From assembly GCF_030272615.1 (NCBI RefSeq), contig NC_081409.1:529350291-529414290 (forward strand): a DNA stretch of 64,000 nucleotides, written 5' to 3'. Both the position numbers and the translations under genes were made by a program. Under the pieces are notes generated by a model. That model ran no database searches. It worked only from the letters and a program-made list of their open reading frames with translations, and had not been told where the DNA came from. Source of the DNA: Cryptomeria japonica (Eukaryota > Streptophyta > Pinopsida > Cupressales > Cupressaceae). Within the stretch, counting starts at the first letter, position 1. Each line of letters begins with the position of its first letter. This document shows positions 11,416-22,200 of the stretch, in pieces.

Positions 11416-12920
11416 GTATTCTCTAGTCCAACAACTTGTACAGATAAAAAGTTCTGAAAAATATCCTAAACATCATAAAATGTCCTAAAAAAAAGAAAAA
11501 AAAGAAAAAAAAAGAATCTTTGCCAAGAAGGTGAAAACCTAGCAAATAGACGCCTCTTGTACTCAAGCGCTCCATCTATCAACACAATGTTGGCATTTCT
11601 CGCTTTCCTGCATCTTTGATTTTGCTTGTACATATCTTTTAGTTGCTTTTTGTGACATCCTGGTTCTTTTAGAACCCTCATAGCTTGAAACTGATCAATG
11701 TCCTAGTCTTAGGGTAATCGACTGAGCATTCTAGGTGTCCTAAGAAGTATCAACCAAGTCATCTTTCCGTCAGTGATATCTGGTCATCCAATCTGAGTTA
11801 GTCACCTATCTCCTAACTACTGAAGAGTTTTATCACTGAATAAACAAGCAAAACAACATAATTGAAAACAATCACTAAACAGTTTGAGATATGCATGAAA
11901 TTTTCTCTGTGTGATGTCTTTTATATTTTCGATTATTATTACCTCTGAGTAACTCGAGGAAGTCTATCTTGACTAAGAGGAGCAAGGATTGGGGGCATAA
12001 TATTTTCTTTGTTTTCTACTTGTAGGAATGATTCTGATGATGTAGAAACATCTAATCAGCAGGGTGTCTATGATAAGTGCCTTCACATTAAGGTGAAATC
12101 GCCACACATACCTCGACTCCACTTATTTTTATGCTATAGGGATTTTGGCATCATTTCTTTGTCTATTTTGAGGGAATTTATTTAAATGTGCAATCTGGAT
12201 GCATGCATAATCTATCCAAGGATATGAACAAAAAAAAGGGTCATTGCGGACAATATAATTAATATTGCACATGAAAAGAAGGAACTCTATTCTTCCTGTT
12301 ATGTTTGTAAATGCTTAGTGATGAAAATTAAGCATTTCAAATCCAGTGACTAGTTTAGTTTGCATTCATTCTGCATTTTGTGCATTTCGAGTGATTTCTG
12401 CATGATAACAATGATCTCTTTATCTTCTGAATGAGGCTTTGAAGCATCGTCATTTCTCGGCTAAGTGGTCTCTTTTTCATCATTTCTCTGATCGAGTACT
12501 TGTGTATTGAGATGTTAGTTGCATACATAAGCATCTTATATAGATCCATACATTTCATTATACACATTCATTTGCATTCATATTATCGCATAGAAAATAA
12601 AATTTTGCATTACTAGTTACTAATTTTCATCATTTATTTGCATATGAAAAGAAACAAAAATAAACATACATCCATATTCATCTACATTACATACATCCAT
12701 ATTGAAAAGATATGCATACATATAGAAAAATATCTCATAATCAATCAACACAAGTATGATGAAATCAAATCAAGATCTCGTATATATCATCATAAATATC
12801 TCGGAGTACAAATAAAAGTCTCAAGGTACAAATGATATCAACTATCATCTACAATCTCCCACCAGAGTAAGAATTGTATAGGCTACAAAAAATGGGGTGT
12901 ATAACAAAATCTAAGGGCTA
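11416..12920 (+). other. 3' untranslated spacer of element B, first part
   Basis: Between the integrase end and the antisense ORF I see no gene. There is an A-rich run at 11487-11515 and plain AT-rich sequence with many CAT/ATG-rich stretches (12500-12760). This kind of spacer is normal for Tat-type elements. Confidence 0.6.
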
Positions 12921-14762
12921 TTAAAATCTCTCTCTCTCTACCTCTCCCTCATCGCCAGGTGGTGGAGGAGGTGGAGCATGCTGACCAGCATCCTGCCTAG
13001 GTGCCCGAGCTCCCTCAAATCGCACCATATACTGGGAATATGGGACAACCTGCTGCGCTACTGGAACTGATATGCTATAAGCTACAACATAATAAGTTTC
13101 TTGGCTTGGCTGGTGCAAAACCACCCGCTGAAGAGAATCTCACTCTGCCCTGACCTCAGCCAGTTGTCGATCTCTCTCTACCCTGACCTCAGCCAACTAT
13201 TGATCTCTCTTTGCCCTCATCTCAGTGAGCTGACGATCATGTTCAGCTCTGACCTCCATCAGCTATCGGTTCCACTTTGCAAGCTGTGTCTGAGCCACTG
13301 TCAACTATGACTACAAACCTGCTAATCTTTATCTTATAGACCATGTTGCATCAACTGCCCCCTACTCCCTCATAGGCTCTCTGCGTCCATCTCCGCCACC
13401 ATCTCCACCCTAATCATCCCCCCACTATCGCACCTATCTAGGATCTGCTCGCTCGTCCTCTCCTCCACCCTCCTTTGTCCTAGCACAACTAACTCCCACA
13501 TCAATAGCTCCAAGGGATCCACCCTCCCCTCTTTGTTGTTGTCTCCCCCCAGTTGGTGCTTTGCTACTGCTAGCACGAGGATCACCACCTGCCCACCTAG
13601 GACCTGTCGCTCTCTGACCCTGTGCCTGTCCTTGTACCTATGCTTGTGCAGGGTCCTCATCCTCAGCTTCCTCTATGAGAGGCACATGCTTAGTTGGATC
13701 CGTCAATCTAGGAAAGGGATGACTCTGAAACAAATCCCTCTACTGGGGCAATACCCCTACATTTGCAATATCCTCCAGATAGTCCCATCGAAGTCGCTGC
13801 AATCTGGCAAGTGCCTACATGCTCAACACGTATGACAACCTAGGGGCCCATCCTCATCTCTCCTCATCCCTATAATGAGAGTAGGCGGTGAACTCATGTG
13901 AAATCCCCTAAGGCCTGCCATAGTGCCTCATCACCCAGGATACAACAAATTGCTCAATAACTGTCACCGATGTGTCGATAAGAGGATGAGTCATGAACAT
14001 GTCACGCCGCATAGCTCTCCAGGCATCCCACAACTCAAGACCCCTGTACGGTCTCCATAAAACAACGATCAGATCATCAAGTTGTCATCGCCAATACTCT
14101 GTCTTGCCCAAATAGGGTTGAGTAACATATCCAGAATATCTATAAATGATCAGCTGGTGTGGATCTCTGGCATCATCCACAATAGGTCTGCAAACTGGGA
14201 TATGCTCTCAGGCCCATATCTATAAAACCAAGACACCTGCTGCCATGCTCTTCCCCTCCTTGTATACAATCTGATGCATCTCACGATACATGTGGGCTAA
14301 TAGACAAGAACCCCACCCTAATCTCTTAGGATGATCCAAAAGTCTCTCCAACATCCTAGCCTAGTCACATAAGAAACCCTGATGTCCTTTGTTCAGCATA
14401 ACGAAGAAACCAATGAATCCTACCAATACACATGCCAGTGGAAACTGTTCACTATACCTAGCCATCATATCATCCCAACTGATAGCCCGTGTAAGGATAT
14501 CCTCGTCATGAAATATGCATCTCAAGGCTAAGATACCAGGACGTTGAGCAGAATCATAGTCAACCTTATCCCCAACAAATGGAATCCTCAAAAGCCTATA
14601 AACATCCTCTGGAGTAATGGTCATCTCTCCCATTGGTAGATGAAAGGTGTTATGCTTAGAATGGAACTGCTCAAAAAGTATAGTAAGCATCTCGTGATTC
14701 ACATGGATATCTGGCATCTGTAAAAGGTGAGTAAAGCCACACAAATCGATGTGCTCTATCTA
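12921..14762 (-). pseudogene. Antisense plant mobile domain (PMD) ORF inside element B, decayed
   Basis: Read on the minus strand, one frame from about 14762 downwards gives a PMD-like protein. It contains DLCGFTHLLQMPDIHVNHEM, HNTFHLPMGEMTITPEDVYR, LLRIPFVG, RLGWGSCLLAHMYREMHQIV, EHIPVCRPIVDDARDP, and IEQFVVSWVMRHYGRP. 'THTFHLP.GEMT.TL.DV' is the family hallmark. TAG/TGA stops interrupt it (after FLCD near 14363, and before IWA near 14217), but the frame persists for over 350 codons. After about 13690 the frame changes. The C-terminus is a charged 11-residue repeat region followed by a Pro-rich tail (APPPPPPG) ending at 12921. The ORF lies head-on to gag-pol. No start or promoter is clear: a stop precedes IEHIDLCGF at 14760-14762, so the N-terminus is lost. 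PMD proteins are known both as cellular factors and as transposon cargo. This copy is not functional. Confidence 0.8.
13135..13270 (-). repeat. 33-bp tandem repeat coding an 11-residue charged repeat in the antisense ORF
   Basis: Four consecutive 33-base units on the minus strand encode variants of QLAEVRAERDR (plus-strand unit AGCCAGTTGTCGATCTCTCT and so on). Exact 33-base spacing keeps the frame. The charged heptad-like content suggests a helix or coiled coil after the PMD. Two units contain stops, so decay came after the expansion. Confidence 0.75.
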
Positions 14763-16432
14763 TATCAGATAGCTCACAGACTAGCCTCATTGTAGGAGGA
14801 TAGACACACCAAAACAAAACATGTGGCAATCAAACTTGCAAATATCAAATAACAAAGCATCAGAAAGTCATTCAAATTACGCTACAAAACAAATTAAACA
14901 TCACGCAAATCCAAATTCATCAATTTCAAAATCAAATTTTCATGTTTGAACCCTTAAAAATGCTCACTATTTTTCATATGACATTTCACAGTCTAAGCAG
15001 AAACTCGTACGAGTTAGGCATTCATGTAGCACGGCAAAAGACTCCCATACAAAAAAAGAAACACACTCGCATGATAAAATGGTATATCAATAAAACACTC
15101 ATACGATACGTGGGGAGGTCCCAGACGACAAAACTAATGGCCTAAAATGACAAAACATTAAAAGACATTTTTTCGTACAAGACATAGTATCGTCTCACAC
15201 AACAAAACGACAATGACCAGTTTTTAATGACATGAAAACACAAAAAATTAAACAAAAAATGAAAATTTATGAAATAAAAAGGCATAATATTAGTCTCTTA
15301 TAGTTGGCTCGTAATTACGTGGTCGATTATGACGTCTCTGGTGCTTGAATCGATGCTCCTGGATCGGAATGACCATTTTTCTTCGCAGAAGGCTTTTCAA
15401 ATTTCAAACTTGGAGAGGTTAAAATGAATTGAAAATGACACTTGGACCCCTTATATAGCCAAAACCTAATCTTTCAACTTGCTTTGATGGACATGAAAGT
15501 TGCACCCTTAGCTATTTGCCCATCCTGATTCCATTTTCAGGATCGAAATCAAAATCCAAGATCATTCTTCTAGTCAAATTCTCACAACTGAGATCACTTA
15601 GCGCTTTCATCACATTCTCATTCTTTCCTTCAATTTGTGATCCATTTCACATCAATCATCACTAAATCTTCAAATATTCCTCTGGCTCAATCTTTGTGTT
15701 CAAATGATTATCATCACCAAAAATTGCCTAAAATCATGTACCCTTGCTATCTTTCAATTTCGTTCCTGAGGGGGCATACTCATGACCTCATGACCTCACA
15801 TCTTCAATGTTGAGAATATTTTCAAATCTTCATCAAAAGTCGAGCAAAATATTTTCAACTAAATAAAATCAAACAAATTCTTATCACTTCTAAATCAAAT
15901 TAATCACTAAGGGCACCTTAGTTTCATCACTTCAATTCAAGCTAATATTGTCTTCATCTGAATCAGTCTTTTAACGTTAATCAGTTTCATCGCTTTTCAT
16001 CAAGCTAATTATTCGTTTAAACTCAATCAAAAGTTTAAAGGTATCTTTGATCACACGCTCAATCTAAGCAGGTGTTCAGTTTCATCGCATCAAATAAATT
16101 TGGACAGTTTATCTTTGCTCATCATGTCTTGATCCATCAAGTTCAAGATCTATTTTATCTTTGCTCACTGTGTCTAGTTCAATCAAGTTCTAGATCGGTA
16201 GGATCCGCTTCTTGATCAATCAAGTTCAAGTTTGGTATTTTTTCTCTTCATCAATCCTAGTTAAATCAAGTTTGGGATCGGTATCTCTTTAATCAACTTT
16301 GTTCAATTTCATCGCTTCAAAATAAGCTAAACACATCGCTCTTCATCTGGTTCGTGATCAATCAAGTTCAAAACTGGTATCTCCTAGACATCAACTATTC
16401 TTTGAACCAACACACTGCTCGCACATTAATTC
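14763..16432 (+). other. 3' untranslated spacer of element B, second part
   Basis: Non-coding. Copies of the TCGTACGA-like motif recur here (15005-15012 perfect; 15099-15106 and 15173-15180 variants), as in the leader. From about 16000 to 16400 there are dispersed imperfect repeats around 'GATCAATCAAGTTCAA' and 'TTTCATCGCTT'. No start or stop signal of a gene is visible. Confidence 0.6.
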
Positions 16433-16445
16433 AAAGAGGGGAAAA
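16433..16445 (+). other. Polypurine tract of element B
   Basis: AAAGAGGGGAAAA directly abuts the TG start of the 3' LTR. This is the expected primer for plus-strand DNA synthesis. Confidence 0.9.
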
Positions 16446-17635
16446 TGTAATACCCTAAAAATGGTCACCTAAACCATGGGCCCCTAATCTCGACAACATC
16501 ACCAAGGTCCTAACCAAAGGCAATTAAATCAACTTTGAGCACACAGTTAATTGATTCTTCAATCATTAAATGTCACATGGCAAGTGAATTACTCGATATT
16601 AATAAATCATTCCAAGTAAATCATTTTGATCAATTATCCTATTTAATTTATTAAATATCCTAGCATATTTAATTAATTAATAAGTTTTCCATTAATCATA
16701 AAAAAGGAGTTAATTTATTACAAAAGAGGAATCAATATGCAAAGAAAGAGTTAAATTGAAAATAAAATAAAAGAATTGAATTGAGAGAGAAATCAAACTT
16801 AAGATATTATTTCTTCTCCTAAATTGAGAACTTGAAATTAGAAAAGCAATTAAATGAATTATTAATCATTCTCTAAAATTGGAACTCAAAGCTTTTGAGA
16901 AAAGAAGTTCAGTTCCATTGAAAAGACTCTTTTCTTGAATAAATCAAAGAAATTGCATGGAATTGCCTATTTTTATCACAAGTGCATGGAATTAATTGAA
17001 TTTTATCTCCAATGCAAACTCAAACTTATAATCTGAATGCATTTCAATCAAGCTATAATTGGAATCTATCTCAAGGTTAACTAAATCTGATCTCTCAATT
17101 ATTTCAATTATCCTAAATTGTGCTTTTTCTTGAATAATCTCAACTGCTCGTTGCTAATCGATCTTGACTGTTGGTCTCTCTTGTGATTCTCTATAAATTT
17201 AGCCTTCATCTCTCATTCAAAACACCTTGGAGATTTATTGTTATTATATAGTTTTTGCTTTGGAGTCATTGAAGATATTGTGCTTGTGTTTTTTAGATTA
17301 TTGCATCTTAGTTTAGCTTTTTCCATATTTAGTTCAATTATGATTGCTTGAATTCATATAGCTTACTATTCATCCATCTAGCATAATCTTGCATCCATTT
17401 AGCTTAATATCATGCTCATATAGATTAAATCCTTTGTATTGGTGTAGTCTAGTCACTGGTATTGCTTATACAAATCTAAGAGCAAGTCTATACTCTCATC
17501 TTTTAGAAGGCAATTGGTTGATTTGCTATGGTTTTATTATTCATGCTTATATCTATCTAACCATACATGTAATGACTTAATTGAAGTGTTGTGTCTTACA
17601 ACTTGCAGATACTTATTCCACTTTTCACACACACA
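16446..17635 (+). repeat. 3' LTR of element B
   Basis: This 1190-bp LTR begins TGTAATACCCTAAAAATGGT and ends CACACACACA. It matches 908-2113 with scattered substitutions and one indel of about 20 bases in the AT-rich part near 16600. The conserved TG terminus shows that the TA start of the 5' copy is a later mutation. Confidence 0.93.
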
Positions 17636-17640
17636 CTACC
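17636..17640 (+). repeat. Target-site duplication CTACC, right copy (element B)
   Basis: Identical to 903-907. After it the gag tail of element A resumes (YQAPYQPNSQGQRRNFNQRP). Confidence 0.9.
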
Positions 17641-18450
17641 AAGCCCCATACCAGCCAAACTCTCAAGGTCAAAGAAGGAATTTTAACCAAAGGCCCTTTC
17701 AATAGAATAATCCCAATACAATTAGTTCCTCAAGGGACATTGTTCTAGTCCAAAACAATTTGGTGGCTGACTATGAATGGTGTTTTCCTTGCAACCAGGC
17801 ACATAACCAATCTACATGCTGCAATGACATATTGAATCGGGTATTAATGGCACAAAAAAATGTTATTCCAAGAAATCAGTCGCAGGAAGTTAATGAACAA
17901 CAATCTGCACCCATGGAACAAGGTAGTCCTAATGTTACCTTGATGAATTGGCAAGGTGAGGAGTTTTGTGGGGTTAATCGGCCTCAAAATTAGTCATATA
18001 TCCCTATAGCAGCCAACACAAGATCCAAGAAAAGGGATGTTGACATGGGGCATTTGACTGAAAAGAATAATAATCAACCTTCCTCAAGTACCCAAGCTCA
18101 GGCAAGGCCTTCCTCTGCTCAAAATACACAAATTATTCAGAGATCGCAACCTTTGGTGACTAAAGATCAGCCAAAAATCCAACCTCAACCAACACAAGTG
18201 CAAAAAGATGCTACTGTTACTAAAGGACAACAGAAGGTTGGTATGACTGATTTTAATATTTTGGATAAGTTGAAGAAAACTCATGTTAGTTTGTCAATGT
18301 GGGATTCCCTAGCTCTACCTGGGTAGAAAGAATTGTTACATGATGCTTTATCTAACCTTTCCTTGACTGCCCTACCATCTAATCAGCAAGCTTCTAAGGT
18401 TGTTCTTACCAATAAGCCTCAGCAGAAGAGTGAACAACAGTCACAATAGT
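17641..18450 (+). pseudogene. Element A, segment 2: Gag C-terminus and linker
   Basis: Continues the gag of 29-730 after the element B insertion. A Gln/Asn-rich stretch is followed by CFPCNQAHNQSTC near 17784-17822, a C-X2-C-X3-H-X4-C zinc knuckle one residue shorter than the canonical C-X2-C-X4-H-X4-C. A Gln/Ser/Pro-rich linker follows (SSSTQAQARPSSAQNTQ ... near 18070-18240). Stops at 17701-17703 and 17991-17993 interrupt an otherwise single frame. In an active element this would be the nucleocapsid end of Gag and the linker to protease. Confidence 0.75.
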
Positions 18451-18456
18451 CCAAGG

Positions 18457-19134
18457 TAAACAAACCACCCCCCTTTTATGTCACTTTAATCATTGGCCAG
18501 TAGCTAGTACATAACTGCATGATAGATTCAGGTGCAAGTAGTTCAGTCATGCCCAAGCAGTTGGTTCGACTAGTTAGGATTGACTTATGAGCCATTGAAT
18601 AAAGGTGTAGTACAGTTAGATGGGACTGTTGTAAATACTGTAGGAGTCATTAAAAATGTGAGTCTAACACTTCATGCTTGCCCCAATTTTTCTATTCTGC
18701 AAGATGTATATGTGACAGACCTACCACCCTATTTTGTAATATGCTTGTCAAGAGACTTTGCAACCAAATTGAGGGGTTATTTGTCATCTAACTGGTCACA
18801 TATGTTTTTTTGGACTAGGTATGGAACTAAAGTTACTAATAAATTAGAAGCTTTAGCTGATGATCACATAGAACCCTATGTCCCTAGTGCTATCAATGCC
18901 AATTTGACCATTCATGAGAAAGAGGACCATCTCATTCCACGTGATCCAAACACTCCTATTGATGATATCCTTGACATTATTCTGGATGAATGGGTAGATG
19001 AAAATCTTGAGGAAGATCCTTTTAAAAACATGGATGAGGTAAACCTTGGAGTCTACATGTCTCTTGAACAAGGTTCTACTATCCCAAACTTGGTGAAGGA
19101 TGTAGGACAACAAGATGATCAACATCAAAATTAG
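18457..19134 (+). pseudogene. Aspartic protease region of element A
   Basis: The active site MIDSGASSSVMPK lies at 18519-18557 and carries the canonical D-S-G-A. The frame shifts near 18560 and continues as LTYEPLNKGVVQLDGT, with a β-strand-like region (GVIKNVSLTLHACPNFSILQDVYVTDLPPYFVICLSRDF) typical of the second half of retroviral-type proteases. From about 18900 to 19134 an acidic linker follows. It sits directly before an RNase H-like domain, not before RT as is usual. Confidence 0.75.
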
Positions 19135-19540
19135 CTTTGGAAGCTCTATTTTGATGGGTCAAGAAGTAAGAATGGTGTTGGAGGTAGTTTCATGTTGATT
19201 TCCCCTAATGATGTTAAGTGTTATGCACCTTTTAGGTTTTCTTTCAGTTGCACCAACAATACAACCAAGTATGAGGCCTTAATCCATGGCCTACAATGGG
19301 CAAGAAAGAGGGGAATCAATTGTTTGTAGGTTTATGGTGACAGTGAGTTGATTGTTAACTAGGTAAGAGGTCACCATACTACTAAGAATGAACTTTTAAA
19401 GTCTTACAAGCATAGGGTATAGGATCTTATTGAAGGATTTTCAGGCTTTTAATCTGTTGTCCATTCCTAGAAATTTGAATAAACATGTTGATAGACTTGT
19501 TGCAGTGGGAGCACAGTATGATATTCCAAGTGATATCAGC
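19135..19540 (+). pseudogene. Second (archaeal-type) RNase H-like domain of element A, placed before RT
   Basis: Sequence order: LWKLYFDGSRSKNGVGGSF (first catalytic D), CTNNTTKYEALIHGLQWA (catalytic E), VYGDSELIVN (catalytic D), then after a frameshift near 19430 IPRNLNKHVDRLVAVGAQ (last catalytic D region). This is the plant/archaeal-type RNase H signature known as the additional RNase H in dual-RNase H gypsy elements. All four acidic positions survive, with TAG stops after NCL (19327-19329) and after LIVN. The RT of the same element starts downstream at 26659, after element C. The order is therefore protease, RNase H, RT, RNase H, integrase. Confidence 0.75.
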
Positions 19541-20010
19541 AATATTAATAAACAACAGTATGTAAAAGTGATTGTTAGGTCTTCTATTCCTAACAATGTT
19601 GATCATTGGCAAGTTTTTGATAGTGATTAGCATATTATTAACTTTTAGAGAGAAGAAACAGAATTTTCAGGTAGCAATCAAGAGAAGCTTAAGCAATAGT
19701 ATGACGATCAAATCATACAACTGAAAATAAATAGGCTACCTAAAGGTTTGGTCACAATGGAGTCAATCTTCAATGAGGATGACCAAGTGAGAAAAGAAAA
19801 ATCCAGCTTGCAGATCAAGGAGGAACACTATGAAAATGTTGATATTTTCAAGGACAAGCTTTTAAAGCTTGGCAATGTATGTACTTTAGAAGAAAGGAAT
19901 GCATTTGTTTTACTTTGCCAAGAGTTTAGTGACATATTTGCTTGGAAATATTCTAATTTAAAAGGTTTTGACCCTAGTATTGCCCAGCATACCATATAGC
20001 TTGAGCCAAA
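19541..20010 (+). pseudogene. Linker between RNase H-like domain and RT in element A
   Basis: Coding remnant with stops at about 19628, 19648 and 19699. It ends in the RT lead-in EEHYENVDIFKDKLLKLG ... EFSDIFAWKYSNLKGFDPSIAQHTI. The 'FSD.FAW.Y..LKG.D..I..H.I' pattern is the usual N-terminal extension of gypsy RT. The text breaks at LEP (20001-20009) and resumes at 26659 with AKPMRKKQRPLNP. Confidence 0.8.
20006..20010 (+). repeat. Target-site duplication CCAAA, left copy (element C)
   Basis: CCAAA precedes the TG of the 5' LTR of element C. It is repeated at 26654-26658. Confidence 0.92.
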
Positions 20011-20776
20011 TGTTGGCAAATGCACACTCCAATGAGAAATTGTAGGTGATTTGAGGTATTGTCATTGATGGCAACCTTACAATCATATGATACCGGTAGG
20101 CACTGGCATCGACAGACTCTACACTGGCATACAGTTCAATGGCACCATGGCCGATAAGAATTTTGTTTAATTGTATTTTGTATTTAATTGTAAAATATTT
20201 TTGTAAGCCGACATGGAGGATTGTAATAAGACTCATATAAGTATGAGATCTTGTAGATCATTTTAGTATGAGTGAATATGGAAGGATTATTGCAGACCTA
20301 ATGTGTGAATTGTAAGGTAGATTTTGGATAAGGGTTTATGAATATTGCAGAGCTTAAACCGGTACTAAACCTAGCATAGCAGATGCTAATCTGAAGCAGT
20401 ACATGACATTGGATTTGTATAATCCATTTTTGTAAGTCAGTGAGACTTCTTTTGTAACTAAGCAGTGAGCTCGAGGCTCTTGGCCTTCTTGCATGTGCAG
20501 GCCCCTATTGTATCAGTAATATTCTCTTATTGGCCAATAAGCAAATAATGTGGGTCGCAAATCCCACCAAGGTTTTTCTCACACTGGGTTTCCTCGTTAA
20601 AAATGTTGTGCTATGGTGTGTCTTTCATGTTTCAGTTATTGCTCTTATTTACTGCATTATTTTTGGTTTACCGATACACAGTGTTGAAATGCTTTTCATG
20701 TTATAATTCAAGAAAACTCATATACCATTCAGATACGGATTCACCCCCCCTCTCAGTATCTTTGGGAATCCTAACA
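20011..20776 (+). repeat. 5' LTR of element C
   Basis: This 766-bp LTR begins TGTTGGCAAATGCACACTCC and ends GGGAATCCTAACA. It lacks a segment of about 26 bases that the 3' copy has near 25993-26018 (CCAGCACTGAAAAGAAAGAT and flanks). A C-rich motif, TTCACCCCCCCTCTCAG, lies about 40 bases before its end. Other differences from the 3' LTR are scattered single bases. Confidence 0.93.
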
Positions 20777-20778
20777 AT

Positions 20779-20790
20779 TGGTATCAGAGC
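20779..20790 (+). other. Primer binding site (tRNA-iMet) of element C
   Basis: TGGTATCAGAGC lies two bases after the LTR end. It is the standard plant copia PBS, complementary to the 3' end of initiator tRNA-Met. Confidence 0.93.
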
Positions 20791-20822
20791 TTGGTCCTCT
20801 ATTTTCAAAAGCCTAATAGCTT

Positions 20823-21857
20823 GAGGAAGATTCTGACACTGGTCGAGATGTAAAACTTGAAGATGATCTAAAGGCTGCACAGGATACCATTCGAGGACTT
20901 CAAGAAAATCTCACTATTGCAAGGAATAAGAGAAGAGAACTTTGTGAAAAGATGCAGAATGATGATAATGAAAAAGAAACTCTTAATGACCTGGTGAACA
21001 AACTAAGACAAGAAAACAATGCAATGAAAAATGAGATGCAGGATATGACTATGAGATTTTGCAAAGAGACTAAAAATCGAAAGAAGAATGAAGATGACTT
21101 GGCTAGAAGAATCAATGATGCTACAAATGAAAATCTAAGACTCGGTCATGAGAATGATATGCTAAAGAAAAATCTAATTCACTTAGAACATGACAAAACT
21201 GAACTCATGAGACAAAAAGATTTCTTGGAAAATGAGCTGGCTACTACAAATCAACACAAGGAGAAATTCAAGAAAAGTTCAAAGTAACTTGATGACGTGA
21301 TGAAGAATCAGAAACCTAATGGCGATACAAATGGCCTTGGCTTTGAAGTTGGTGAAAGCTCTGGTACTGCAAACAATTATGATCACAACAAACAGGTAAG
21401 ACAACCTAATGCTTACAAATTTAATGGGAAATGCTTTAACTGCAACAAGTATGGTCATAGAGCAAATCCGTGTAGATCTAGAAATTATAAAAACACTAAT
21501 GCACCCACTGGTCAATGTTCTAAATGCAACAAAGTTGGTCACAACTCAAAAAATTGCAGAATGAATGTAAGATGTTATGTTTGTGGAATATTTGGACATC
21601 TATCTAATCAATGTAGAACACACACTGGCATAGGATACCGAAAAGCTATTCAGAAAAACAATGTGACTTGTTATGCTTGTAACAAAATTGGACATATTGC
21701 AAAATTTTGTAGAAGTAAGACATCAACGACAAATAACAAAGGACCTAGTTTGAAAGGTAAAGAAAAGGTTGAAGAGGTAAAGCAAGAATTCTCAAAGCAA
21801 TGGATTAGAAAGTCAAATCAGAATGTTGATGGGAATACTCCTCCACCGGCAGAATAG
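20823..21857 (+). pseudogene. C-terminal half of a copia Gag with four CCHC zinc knuckles (element C)
   Basis: One frame, broken by a TAA at 21285-21287, gives EEDSDTGRDVKLEDDLKAAQ only 32 bases after the PBS. A long coiled coil (20870-21284, many Glu/Lys/Leu) follows, and then four C-X2-C-X4-H-X4-C knuckles: CFNCNKYGHRANPC, CSKCNKVGHNSKNC, CYVCGIFGHLSNQC and CYACNKIGHIAKFC (21432-21710). The N-terminal Gag (UBN2-like) domain is absent, so the element seems to have lost the gag start. Knuckles bind packaged RNA. One or two is usual and four is high. All cysteines and histidines are intact. Confidence 0.8.
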
Positions 21858-22200
21858 AGTATCACTCCACCGACAGGAGACTCTTCATCTAACTGAAGGA
21901 AAATCCTTTGGGGGTTTGGCAACTAATTGAAAAACATACGTACATACCCTCAGTTGATGGTGAGAAGTTAAATTACTTCTTTGCCAGTAGATGAGTTAAG
22001 TTTGACTTAACCGACAGGCATTAAATGTGGTAGTTGAAGAAAATAACATTATAAAGTAAGTGTTTTGGAACCTTTTTCTATTCACCGAGCATTCAAATCT
22101 TCGAGAGCGTGAAAATTTCTAAGCGAAGGCATCCTTAGCGAAAAAGTGAAGCATTTCATTCAAGCACTCATCCTAAAGGCAGATTGAGGTATTTATAACT
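21858..22200 (+). other. Spacer between the two ORFs of element C
   Basis: No ORF of note. It contains the CCGGCAG/CCGACAG-type bases common in this family and ends with AACT before the ATG at 22201. It could be the leader of the second ORF, but I see no splice or promoter signal I can support. Confidence 0.4.

Larger units (their letters stand above)
908..17635 (+). mobile_element. Element B: full-length Tat-like Ty3/gypsy LTR retrotransposon, 16.7 kb, decayed
   Basis: Bounded by two LTRs (908-2113 and 16446-17635) and the TSD CTACC. Order inside: PBS, 2.2-kb leader, gag, protease, G-patch-like stretch, RT, remnant RNase H, integrase, 5-kb 3' region with an antisense plant mobile domain ORF, PPT. 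A protease with DGGA instead of DSGA or DTGA, and the RT wording DFKDLNKACLKDDFPLP, match plant Tat/Ogre-type elements. The large size, long leader and long 3' spacer also fit Tat. All coding parts carry stops and frame changes, so it cannot move by itself. It sits inside the gag of element A. Confidence 0.9.

Noticed and set aside
13533-13835. 100-codon plus-strand ORF
   Set aside because: It is the shadow of the antisense PMD ORF, which has the recognisable motifs.
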